From Cyanoderma ruficeps (lineage: Eukaryota > Chordata > Aves > Passeriformes > Timaliidae), in assembly GCA_008694505.1 (NCBI GenBank), contig VZDJ01007747.1, positions 41,768,523 through 41,832,522 on the forward strand: DNA of 64,000 nucleotides, given 5' to 3'. The translations under genes were made by a program, and so were the position numbers. The notes beneath the pieces were generated by a model. That model was not told the DNA's origin. It did no database searches and saw only the letters and a list, made by a program, of their open reading frames with translations. Positions 10,701 through 22,048 of the stretch are shown here, piece after piece. Every line of letters starts with the position of its first letter. Position 1 is the stretch's first letter.

Positions 10701-13700
10701 TGGAATTCATGCTTTTGTTAAGCTTGGAAGATTTGTGATGTCTACCTTGAAAAAACTAAAATGGAAATGAATGTGCTGGCCAATGAGGATGGGACAGAAG
10801 TTCACCAATTCTAGGTTCTCACTCTGCTGTTGAGTGAGCGTGCAGTGGATGTCCTCAGAGATGTGGTGGTGGATGTGCTGGGAGAACCTGTACAATTAAA
10901 GGATCATCCAGGAAGGGCTACTGCCTTTCTTAATAGGGATTCTTGTCTCTGGGAAATAGTAAATTTTATTATGAATCAGTCCAGGGTACCAAACTGGCAC
11001 CCAGATATTCCTCTCCTCTGTGTGGAGGTGTCCTTGATCCTCTTTGCTCACAGACTGAGTTGTTTCCAGGCAAGGCCACCTTTTCCTCTGCTAGGGAATA
11101 TATCCTTTAAAGGCAAGGCAAAAGCTTATTGTCATCTGGGAGATTTAGCTGCAGGAGGGCTGTCACACATCACTTTTTTACTGACTTCTGTGATAAGGTG
11201 TTGGTAGTACAAAGCTATTTCTATTTTGCATAGCAACAAAGAAGAAAAGGTTGCAGTGACAATTATTTGATAGGAAAAGCTCCAGAACACAAGCAAGACC
11301 TCCAGGAAAAAGCTCTGATTTAAAATCAACACTTGTATAAATAATTTAGATTGGTTAATGTAAGTTTAATACTGATGACCAATTCCAAAACTGGGGGGAG
11401 AAGGTGGGTGATCAGATTAATTAAGGAATCTCCTTGATTTTCATATGTTCTGGTTTGCCTGTTTGTCCTCTATACAGTATTTTAGAATAGGCTGTCATTG
11501 TTTGACTGAGGACCTAAGCCAAAAAAATGAACACTAGCATTAATAACATGTTTTATTAGTAATGTAGTTAGTTATTTCTGTTCTAGTGTCACTGGTATTA
11601 TATTACTAGGGAAGAAGAGAAAATACTCAGAAAACCAGTTACTTCTGCAGAACATCATATAAGAGAAGTCAGGAGATGAGACAGGTTGATTAGAAAGTAG
11701 ATGTAATTTATTTTTTCTCCCAAACCTACCTATAAGTTTTATTTTACTCACAGCTAGGGTTACAGGACTCTGATTGCTGTTGAATTCCAACCTAAGTTGC
11801 TTATGACTGAGGTTTATCTTTATATACTAGGGCCAGCCTAGATCTGTATTTAATTAATGTCCAATAATTAGTAGAAGACAGGATCAAGGAGACAAGAGAC
11901 AAGATCATGCAGGGATGAGACAGAGCAACAAGGATTCACCTGTTTTTGATCAGGACATCGCAGGAAGTGAATTTAAGATTAATTTTCTCTGCTTTTTTAC
12001 ATTCATTTGACAGAGAAGGAATGGGAAATGAGAGGGAGCTGAGGCATCAGAGCTGGAGAACATGCTGAGCTTTGGATGTGTTTGATTTCTCAGTCATTTT
12101 GTGGAAACCTCTCAGGTACTTTCTCATGGGGTAAGAACTTCAGTTTTTCAGTGTCAGTCACAGCAGACGTTGCCTGGATGTCTCACATCACTGCATGGCT
12201 GGAGTTCCTCTGGGGACATGGGAGTCACACTGCCACGGGGGGTGAACACAAAAAAAGGAGCACCAAAATGACTGTGCCCTGGCAGATCCATTGTTCTGCT
12301 GCCCACGGTGTCTCCAAGTGCTCCAGAAGGACATCCCATTCCAAGCGGTGATGCCACATTCCTGAGGATGAGCAGGTGCTCTTGGATCCCTGTGAGGGGT
12401 CAGTGATGGTAACTGAGGGGTGGCACTGGTGACTCTTCCTGTTCTTAACCCTTGAAGGATTGCATTAAAAATTTCCATTCTTCTTTCGTAAGGAGGAATG
12501 GAAAGTTTCAATGAAGGTTTGAAAATTCAGTCTCAAATTACAAGCATTGTTTTTTGAACAGAGGGAAAAATACAATGTTGAGACTCTAGCAGGCAGCTTT
12601 TCCGGTGTGAAGTTGTGGTTTATGAGCCCCTTGCTGCCCCCCCTTTTCTTTGTGAAGCTGCAGCGCTTAAAGGGGTTTGCAGAATGTCAAGTGCAAGAGT
12701 CACCCACCAGGCATTCACACAATTTTTTCCACTGTAGCCTCGTGTTTCCAACTCAGTGGCCAATACTGCCCACTCCTCTGGGTACCCTCAGTGTGCACGT
12801 CACATACCTCAAAATTCAGAATGCAAACCACAAACACTCCTGTGCTCTCACCTCTCCTTGTTGTAGCCTTTAACCGACCACAGGGCTTAAAATCTCCATA
12901 ACCTCCAGGCTTGTTGGTACCTCAGCTGAAAGTTTGATAGGAGACCTGGATGTGTTGGGAGTTTTTTTTGTGGGAAACTTCCTCCCTTGGTGCTGCAGAG
13001 CTCGTTTGTTCTGGCATTCAGTAAATCAGCAATTTGAGGTGGTATCTTTTGGGGACTGGTGACAATGTACTCTGCCAGTGCCCCAGCTGCAGTTAACAGT
13101 GGACAGGCTGGTTTTCTGCCCCTCTAATCTAAATACCACAGATTCAGACCAGAATTAAAAAAAAAAGAACAAAAACACAAAAAAACCCCAAACCAAAAAC
13201 GCACCATTTTTCTAACTCTATATAGACTTAACAAAAGGTAAATTTTCTGCTTGGCTCCAACATTTTTTTTTTGTCTGAACAGTTCAAGTAGGTGAACTGG
13301 TCTTGTTATCTCATTTCCAGTTCTCAGAATCAGATTTCTCTTGGGCTTAAGGCACTGGTTGACTGTTGTTCTCTGAGTTCAGGTCCCTTCCAGGGTCTCA
13401 TAGCCTCGGTGTAATCCCCACAGCTGATGTCTTCTACTGCCAGCAATCCAGAGTCTTACCCTGTCTAGTCTCCTTTGATGCACACTGACCTTCTTCCCCA
13501 AAAACTTTGGGCAGGAAATCCTGGGGGAGATCCCTCAGGGAGTTTCTGGGTCCATCTGTAAGGTGCAGGAGAACTTTCCCAGAGCAGGGAATTGCTGTGC
13601 ACCTTTTACTGTTAAAATCTTTGAGAGGGAGCTATTTTCCACAGCAGATCACAGCTAATGGAATGAAGGAAGGGTTCCCATTTCTGTTCTCCACCTCTCC

Positions 13701-15939
13701 TGCTGGCAGAGCTGGCAGGATGGAAACCCAGGGCTTGCTGGAGACAACTTGCTTGATTCATTTTGTGGTCCTACTAATACTGTTTGCTGCCTTATACAAC
13801 TTATTTCTTCTCAATTTTGCATTTATTTGAAAAAGCCCCGACCCCTCTGTTGAATTAGACCTGTAAGTTGCAACCCTGAGCCACAACACCCTGAAAGGTA
13901 TTGTCAAAAGGGACAGGGTGGGAGAGAGGATGGCATCAAAAAAAAAGCAGCTGGTTTAATGCTCCCCTGCCATCAACCAAACAAACTGGATTTGGTGTTG
14001 AGTTTCAATTTAACAGCCTGATCCCCACCAGTACTGCAAAGGGAAGTGTGTGATTACTCTTCCCATGCCTGTTCTCCTGCAGGCACCACTGCACTCCCTG
14101 TTTGTGACTGCTGGACTCAGAGGTCAAACGGCAAATCCTGTCTAAAACAAATCCTGCAAACTTTATTTTTATGGACATTAATTCCCTTGAATTTATGTAT
14201 TGTAAATACAGAACTGCAGAAGGATTTTATAGAGATTGGTCAATACTGGGGAGGGTGAAATTTGGAGTAGGTGATCATGAAGTGTTGTGTGAAAGGAAAA
14301 TCAGTCCTGGCTTGCCTATAAAATTTGGGCTAAGACAGGTACCACCATGGGAACATCAACTCTTTGCCCAGCAGGAAAAGGAAATTGGATGTCAGCAGGT
14401 AGGAAGGAAATCAGATATAAACCAGAGAACACAGCTTTGCCATTGTATGGTCCAATGTTCCAATCCATAGCCAAGGCATGGTCCAATGCACTGCATAAAT
14501 CCTGAATGCTGCATGTTGGTCTCACCCCTCATCTCACAGAGGGGACTCAAATAAGAAGTAGTAGAGCAAGAAAAGGTTCAGAGCAAGACAAAATGTAGGA
14601 TCAGAGGTCTGGGATGGATTTTGTGTGGCTAGAACTCATTACCCTGAAAACATGATTTAAATTAAAGGTCTCCAGGGTAAAGGAGTGGCTGGAAAGGAGT
14701 GGACAGGGATTGATTATTCCCTGCCTTTTCCAATAGAGAAGGTAAGGGGCAGCAGATGATGGTGGGTGAAGCTGAAAGCAAAAGAAATCCTCCACCCTGG
14801 GATGTCCCTGACAAAGGACACTGTGGATGCAGAGCCTGGACAAATGCTTGGAAGAGAGGCTCATTGTGGATTACTCAATAGACAGCAACAGGCTCAGGAA
14901 ATCTATTTAGTTTAAAATAGACTGGTTATTAAGGGAGAGGGTCATATGTGATTTTCTTGTCATTATTACTTAGCCATCTGCTCACAGCCAGTGTTGGAGA
15001 CAGGATAGTTGTCTGGATGAACCTTTGCTTTGAACCAAACCAGTCATTTTTATATTCTTAAATATGAGATCTCATTACAATGTGTCATTTAAAGGAAGCC
15101 ATTTGTTACAAAACTCCACTTCCATTTCCTCTGAAACACTATTAATTTTCCAATTATCTCATTCTTTAATGCTGGACACTTTAATCTTCCTTAGCTGTTC
15201 ACCCTGTACAAGGACATTTATCCCAACGACAGATCCTGTGGTTTTTCACAGGAGAACATTTATCCCTCTTGGAAAAGGGATAATGGGCAGGAAAGATGTT
15301 TGACCTGGGCAACTAACTCAGTTTGTGTTCCAGCTTTAGGAAGGAGTGATCCTGGTTTGGGGACCAAGAGAATCTGCAGAGAGGCAGCTTCCTTCCTCTG
15401 GCATCTCCTTAGGGATGTCACTTTGGGCTCTGCACAGTGGGATGTGACCCATGTTTTCAATTGTATCAAAATTATCCTGGCTATGGCATTGATGGGTGTC
15501 AGATTAAAATGAAAGGACCTGAGGAAAGGCATCTATTTTAGTAATGGCTGCTCCACCACTGCTCTGACTCATTTCCTCCTGCATCCAGGTGACTTGAGAC
15601 ATGTATTTTAATAACAGGAATGTCATTTGCAGCTCATATACAATCCCAGCCCCCAGGAATATTTTGTGTCTTTTTTTTTAAGCGACAGATAGGAAACATC
15701 TCAACTTGAATTTTGCATTCAGTGTTGATGTTAAGCAATAATGTTTTGAAGCCCCATGGCTGGGCATCAGTGCAGCCCAATGCCTCTTCCTAAGACATCA
15801 ATCAGTGAGTTTACCTCGTGTGTGTGCTGGATGATTGCACTTGGGCTTTGTTGAAGAATAGCAGCAGTTCTTCTGTGACCCTGCCTGTAAGACAGGAGCC
15901 CCCAGAGCTCAGCATCTCATCCCTGGTGTGCCTGAAGAG
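10700..15939. other. Intergenic stretch between CD8A and CD8B, no gene seen
   Basis: Open frames here are short and show no splice-supported exons or domain motifs. The stretch contains simple A-rich tracts (for example 13156-13200). I found no RNA gene. T-cell enhancers could lie between two co-expressed CD8 genes, but nothing in the bases alone shows one. Confidence 0.5.
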
Positions 15940-16195
15940 GGATCAGGTATTGATAGGACAAGGGGAAATGGCCTCAGGTTGAGACAAGGGAGGTTCAGTT
16001 GAATATTAGGAAAAATTTCTTCACTGAAGGAGTGGTTAAGAATGGGAAGAGGCTGCCCAGGGCAGCGGTGCAGTCACCATCAATGGTAGTGCTCAAAAAA
16101 CAAGCAGACATTGCGCTTTGGCATTGAGGTATTGGGTCAAAGGTTGGACTTGATGATCTTGGAGGCCATTTCTGACCTAAATGATTCTCTGGTTT
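15940..16195 (+). mobile_element. CR1 LINE 3' fragment, plus strand
   Basis: The fragment has typical CR1 3'-end phrases: AATTTCTTCACTGAAGG-like, GGGAAGAGGCTGCCCAGGG and TTGGACTTGATGATCTTGGAGG. It ends at a degenerate AAATGATTCTCTGG tail. It is 5' truncated, as is usual for this family. Confidence 0.85.
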
Positions 16196-16643
16196 TGTGC
16201 TGTGGTGGCACTCAGCTCCTCTGGGGATGCTGTGCCTGTCCCCAGAGGCAGCTGCCCAGCAGGGATGGGTTTGTGCTGCATTTGCTGCTGCCTGCACAGC
16301 CCACAGCCGCAGCCCTCCGTGCTGGGAGGGCGCAGCAGGATGTGTGGTGGGTGAGATCACAGGCACAGCTCTGGGGCAGAGATGTCTGAAGCCACAGCTC
16401 TCCTGGCCACAGAGCTGTGTGGGGAGGCAGGGTGGTTGCACACCAGATTTTGGTGCCTGACCTCCTGGCTGGATGTTTTAACCCCCAGCGAGAAGAGGAG
16501 CAGAAAACCCAGCGTGGCTTGCAGCTGGGGCAGGGTAAGGCTGGCTCCTCTGAGCTCACAGCGTGGAGGAAGGGGTGGGGTGGGACAAGGGCAGGCCAAG
16601 CAGGGTGCCCGTGGTGGTTGGCACCTGCCTGTGGGCTCAGCAC

Positions 16644-16925
16644 AGAACCACAGGGTTGTTTGGGTGGAGAAGAACTTTTAAGATCATCAAGTCCAACCCT
16701 TCACCCAGCACTGCCAAGGCCACCACTAAAGCATGTCCCCAGGTAGCACATATACTTGTCTTTTAAACCCCTCCAGGGGTGGTGACTCCACCACTTCCCT
16801 GGATGGCCCGTGCCAGTGCCAGACAACCCTTTCAGTGAAGAAATTTTCCCTAATATCTAATCTAAAACTCACCTGGCACAACTTCAGGCCATTTCCTCTT
16901 GTCCTGACTTTTCTTTGGAGGCGTT
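16644..16925 (-). mobile_element. CR1 LINE 3' fragment, minus strand
   Basis: It reads as the reverse complement of a CR1 3' end. A degenerate AGAACCACAGGGTTG tail is followed by GATCATCAAGTCCAACCC, GTGGTGACTCCACCAC and AATATCTAATCTAAA. It lies 450 bp from an oppositely oriented CR1 fragment. Confidence 0.85.
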
Positions 16926-17420
16926 GCTCCCTCTATCCATTGCTCTCAATGCTCTGCAGAGGGAATTCCAGAATTTTTTGGTGTTTCCCAGCAAAGCTCA
17001 AGCCCTTGAAAAATTCAGTATGGCAAAACTTCTCCAAATTTCTCCAGGATCAAGTTTTTGCTGCCTGATGCAGAGGCTCAGTCCAGGGCAAGACAAAACT
17101 TAGCCCTGACTCATTGCTGGGGCCAAAAAAGCCAAGGAGACAAACTCAGAGATGCCTGAGAGCTCCCTCCAACACAAGGAGTTTTTGGGAGAGGATGGAG
17201 AAGGCTTTGCCATCTGAACAAGTTTCCTTTGCATATTGACTTCCTGCTGAGTGATTAGTCTTAGAGGTTTGGGGGGTTTATATTAAATAAAAAAAATAAT
17301 TTTGCTGTGTGAGATCCCTGTTGCAGCAGCACTGATGTATGTTGTACCCAGCAGATTAAAGATTCTGGGCTGACGTCATCACTGGGAATTTTTTTTTGAG
17401 TGTTTCATGTCATTAATTAT

Positions 17421-17482
17421 TTAATTTTTCATTTTAAAAATTAAATTTTAAATTTTAAATTTTCATTTTTCATTTTTCATTT
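17421..17482. repeat. AT-rich minisatellite (AAATTTT / TTTTTCA units)
   Basis: About 60 bp of short imperfect units, first of AAATTTT type and then of CATTTTT type. It is a simple low-complexity repeat. Confidence 0.75.
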
Positions 17483-17810
17483 ATTAACTAGATCAGAAAG
17501 TGTAAATAACAATAATTTTACTCTCTCTCTTAAAAGTGTGATGCAGCCCCCTTTCACGCACCTGTGTATCTTAAAGGCTGAGAAGTTGAACTTTAGCAGA
17601 AAAGCACAAATGCCTGAGGGAGGAATGTTAAGGCTTCTGTCATCTTGCAAACATTTAAAGCATGAATGAGTTTTGTTTCATGTGAAAGAACCAGTGGTGT
17701 ATGAACTCAAATTAACCTTTCTCGTAGCGAGGTAGTAGAGGAGCAAAATACACACCTTACAGAAATTTATTTTTGGCTTGGTCCAATATGTGTTCCAGTT
17801 AAATGAATGC

Positions 17811-17890
17811 TGGAATAACAAATATTTGTTAATAATCCAACAGCAGCTGCTGGAATAACAAATATTTGTTTATAATCTCACAGAAGCTGC
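17811..17890. repeat. 40-bp tandem duplication with palindromic core
   Basis: The units 17811-17850 and 17851-17890 match at about 36 of 40 positions. Each contains the near-perfect inverted repeat AACAAATATTTGTT. Confidence 0.85.
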
Positions 17891-18489
17891 AGATCTCACC
17901 CTGAATGCACTCATTACAGGGATATTGATACACACAAGTACTTGTTATTTCAGCAAATAATATATACTTTAATATCCAGAAATTATATTAAACAATAATT
18001 GGAATAATATGTTTAAAAAACCAATTTCTTTTTTATACAAACCAGAAATTTAACATACTGCTATTTTGGCTTATTGAATGAAATGCAATGATGTCCAGAG
18101 AAACAGGGGAAAGAAGTACTTATGCTACCTGGGAGTAGTTTTTTTATTCCTTGAGGAGTTTTTTGGGATTTGCTTGCAGTTTCTGGGACACATCTGATTT
18201 TATACAGTGACAGAAAAAGACATTTAGAAATTCCCATTTAACAGATCTGACCTGAATGCTTAGAACTCCTGCTGTGAACCCATTTCTCCTGCCAGGACAA
18301 GATATTTAATAAACAGCTACAGTGCACAGAGCTGAGCTGGGCAAGGATAAACCTGAAGGAATTTAAACAGCACCCATGGATAATATATCTCCTTTCTTTT
18401 TGCACAGATTTCAAGTTGAATAATTTAATTAATGTGTTATTCAGCCTTTCTCTGTTATTGGGCCTTACTCAGCAGTTTATGACTGAATT

Positions 18490-18507
18490 TATATATATAT
18501 ATATATT
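18490..18507. repeat. (TA)n dinucleotide repeat
   Basis: A short perfect TA run of about nine units inside AT-rich intergenic DNA. Confidence 0.85.
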
Positions 18508-18867
18508 AGGAGCTTTAAACTCAGCAATAACTTTACTCTCATGTCAATAATTTGCTCTCAGTTAAATGTTTTCAACTTCACCTGATTTGATTTATGTTTT
18601 TGTATCATAAAAACACAGACCATCCACATAAAAATGACTGAGCAGCTTAAAACAATAAAGAAAAACTGAGCACTTCCAGTATTAGATTAACAGCTGAAGT
18701 ATTCTGTAAAGACTGGCATTGTTTTAACAGTGCATTTACAGAACTTTAAAAAAAACCATGAAGGCTATTTACTGCAGTGTCTGGGGTACCTGTGTTTCTG
18801 CTCTGTATCTAAGCATTTTGAATATTTTAACACTTTCAAGATCTGCACTGTTCATTGAGAGAATAAT

Positions 18868-19015
18868 TTGATTATATTTTTATAATATAGAGTATGTATT
18901 CTATATATTCTTTGTATATTGTCTATATATTCTATATTCTATATAGAATATCTGTTCTATAACATGCTTTATGTCAAATAGATATAGATATACTACAAAA
19001 TATAAAAGAAATAAT
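18868..19015. repeat. AT-rich palindromic tract (TATATTCTA units)
   Basis: Irregular repeats of CTATATATTC, ATATTCTA and their complements, such as TAGAATAT, lie close together and could fold back. Simple low-complexity DNA. Confidence 0.6.
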
Positions 19016-21181
19016 AGTAATAAAAATCAGACTATTGCAACATGTAATTTTTGATCTCTTTTACAATTCCTTGCCCAATGATTTTTGGGGATGAGCATAA
19101 CATAGGTGAAGTTTTGTTCTTGAACCCTGCAAAATACATCTGCAAAACCCTCCTTGTCCTTTTGCCTTTGTCCAAATTTTGTGGTGCCTCCTTTTGTCAT
19201 TTAAGAGGAAATAATTTATTTACATTTGAAACAAGGCATTTATGTTATATATACAAAATCCTTTTATTTTTCCTTCTAGGTGTGGCTGTTCCTTGCTGCA
19301 GGAAGGATGGTGACAGTGGGAGACAGGAGAAGGATGATCCATCGTTGCAAGGAATCAAGGAATAAATTAGGGTCCCTCATGTGCCAGGACATGGTGGCAG
19401 GAGTGACCCTGTGATGGACAGTGCTGTCACCTGTCTCTCTCTCTCTCCATGGATCCAGGGATCATGCTATTTGCACAGACGCACAGAAACATTTTCCCAT
19501 CAATTTTCAGTTTGGAAACACCATGCCACAGCAGAACATGGCATCCCTGACCCTTGGCTGGCATCATCGTTGTGCTCTCAGCCAAGAATTTGCAGATATG
19601 AGGGAACTGGGATAATTTGCTGAGCGTATTTTCATTAGTGTTTCTGTTTCATGTTTATTTATGCTCTGAGAAAAAAAAAAGTCCGTGAAATGAGAATCTA
19701 TTTTTGTCCATCAGCTCACACAATTGTGAAGCCCACTGGTAAAATCTCTCCCAGTTTTACTGTCTAAAACACTCCATTGATGATTATAGAAATAAAAATT
19801 ATTTTTTCATAATTTTTACTGGTAAAATGCCCAAACCTGTGTTTCAACAGGCCAGACAACATCTTTGGCTGTCACTGTCCTCTCCTGTTTTCACTGCACA
19901 CAGGTGATGTAGAGCCTGGGTGGGTTTTGGTTTTGCTTTTTCTTTCTTTTCCAAATACAAAGGAAAAGTGAAGACTAATTGGGGAATTCAGACATTGAGC
20001 AAATTCTTTGCCGTGGGTGAGCAGAGAGAGGAGGGGTAAATCCCTGTCCTTTGTGCTCCTGTCATTGGAGTTGGGAAAAGTGGCTGAAGCCTTTCAAGAC
20101 AAGATAGTGCTGTCCTGGGGAGGGGTCTCAGGGAGGGTCAGACACTGTGAGGATGTCCTGAGTGTGGAGAAGAAGGAAGAGGAGTGGGCTGGGCAGGGTT
20201 ATCCCTGAGGCTGCTCACCTTCCTGTGGGAGAGGAGGATTAAGCTGTGCAGCCTGAATTTGCTGCCCAGCCCTGGCTGCTCGGCCATGGGGGGTCATGCC
20301 CTGTGCTAGCTGGGAGGTGGGAGAGCTGAACAAGGTGTGGACATCAAGGTCTGGACACCCCAAGTGTGAGAAAGGGAGCTGGGATTTCAAAAGCAGCTGC
20401 AGGCAGAGGGAAAGCCCCTGTTTTTTAAAGAACAAACCTTTGCTCATGGGAAGTTTCAAAGGGGTTTTCTTACAGTTGTCCTGAAAAATGTACATATAAT
20501 AAAAACCATCTGCTTCTGGGGCAAAGCTCTGCTCACTACTTGCAGGGTAGGAGAATTATGGGTTTAGTTAATCTGAGCTCCCACAGATGATAAATTGTGA
20601 TGTACGGGAATCAGAGATGCTCAGTCCCCTCCCTGCTGCACCTGTGGTGGGATGGGGTCTCCAGCCAGTGTCCCCACAACCATCAGCTGGGTGGCCTGAA
20701 AGCTTGGGTGAGTGTCACAGCCTGGGAAAGCTGGCTCAGCATGATCCACTGCCAGCTTTACCACTGCATCATTTAGGGGAAGCACCAACAGCTCGGCTTG
20801 AGACCAAGCTCTATAGAAAAATCAGTACTGAAGTAGAAAGCAGCAGCACACTGCAGCTGGGAGGGGAGGGAGGGAGGGAAAGGCCGCTGACGCTGCTCTG
20901 CCACTGTGATGCTTTGCACCCACAAGCTCATCCCAAGACTGTGTTAGCCCCAGCCCTGGGGACTCTGCACCACCTTCCCCTTGTCCTCACTGTAGCTGAC
21001 ACTGTGCTGGTGCCTGTGTGTGAGCAGATGTGGGGTTGGGGGTGCATCTGAGAGTGAGTGCTTGCTGCCTGTGCTCAACAGGATGCCAAATTTCCAGCCC
21101 CAGCTCTGCCTCGGCACTCTGGGCAGCAGCTGAGCCTTGTCACCACCCCTGGGGAGACCTTCCCTGCTTCTGGCATCACTC

Positions 21182-21300
21182 AAGGCTCAGCACACACAGG
21201 CGTTGTTTGGGGCTCAGCATGCAGGGATGTCACACAGGGCTCAGGACACAGGTGTCACTGGGGCTCAGCACACCCTGGCACCACTCAGGGCAGTTCCCAC
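21182..21300. repeat. Degenerate minisatellite (GGCTCAGCACAC units)
   Basis: About four degenerate units of roughly 30 bp start with GGCTCAGCAC or GGCTCAGGAC and often carry a CAGG(T/C)GT(C/T) segment. It lies in the region downstream of CD8B. Confidence 0.55.
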
Positions 21301-22007
21301 TGGCCATGCTGGGATGCTGGGCTCAGGGCCAGCCCCTGGACGCCTCTGTTTGCTCTCAGAGTGGGTGTTGACCTTCAAGCTGTGCCAAGTGTTTGACCTT
21401 GTGTGCATGGCTTTGTCTGGTTTTCCTCTCCCACCCCTGGCTGTCCCTCACTGAGCAGGACCAAAGGACACCAGCCTGCAGAACAAAATAACTGAGTGAC
21501 ACGTTCACTTTTGGTATTGAATAAACCTGCACAGGGTCTTTACAAGTCACCTATGCCCCATTCCTGCTGGTTGCTCTCAAAGTGTTCGTTACCAAATTTT
21601 TATCAACCAGTATTAACAGGAGCAAAAAAAGCACCTGTGCTGTCCTACAGATGAACACAGAGGAGAGCCAAGGAGCTCACAGCTTTCTAGCCCATCTGAA
21701 TCCCTTTGGTACACCGGCCCCTTTCCCCCTGTGCAGAGCCAGCTGTGGCATTTGCCCTGCTCAGTGTCCTTTGAGAAGTCCTCAGGATGCTGCAGGATCC
21801 AGCCTGGCCCTTTTCCCAGCTGTTGTGCCAAGGAAAATGTTGAAGTCGTGGTCTGTTGCAGGAAAGAAATGTCTGTTTTGTGGTACAAGCCCACATCTGT
21901 CCCTGCCAGGTCCTTCCTGGGTCATGTCCAGGCAGTGCTCAGCCTCGTGCAGGGCAGGCTCCGTGGCTTCTCCCTGCCTGTCCGAGGCCAGTGGGATTTA
22001 CTGGGAT

Positions 22008-22048
22008 TTACTGCCTGTGGATGCGAAGCCACAGCCTCCGCCGTAGAC
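22008..22048 (-). CDS. CD8B: CD8B exon 5: short cytoplasmic tail and stop
   Basis: After a CTTCCCAG acceptor this exon reads RLRRRLWLRIHRQ and stops at TAA (22010-22008). The stop codon starts a short direct repeat (TAAATCCCAG then TAAATCCCAC). Confidence 0.85.

Larger units (their letters stand above)
16926..22007. other. AT-rich intergenic stretch downstream of CD8B
   Basis: This region includes the undefined 3' UTR of CD8B at its right end. The part from 17270 to 19270 is strongly AT-rich with simple repeats. No exon with splice support was seen. I could not pick a convincing CD8B polyadenylation signal close to the stop codon. Open frames at 20587-21051 and 21058-21454 lack any recognisable domain. 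Confidence 0.5.

Noticed and set aside
20587..21051. 154-aa plus-strand open frame
   Set aside because: No splice sites, domain or conserved motif. It lies in GC-rich intergenic DNA next to a degenerate minisatellite.
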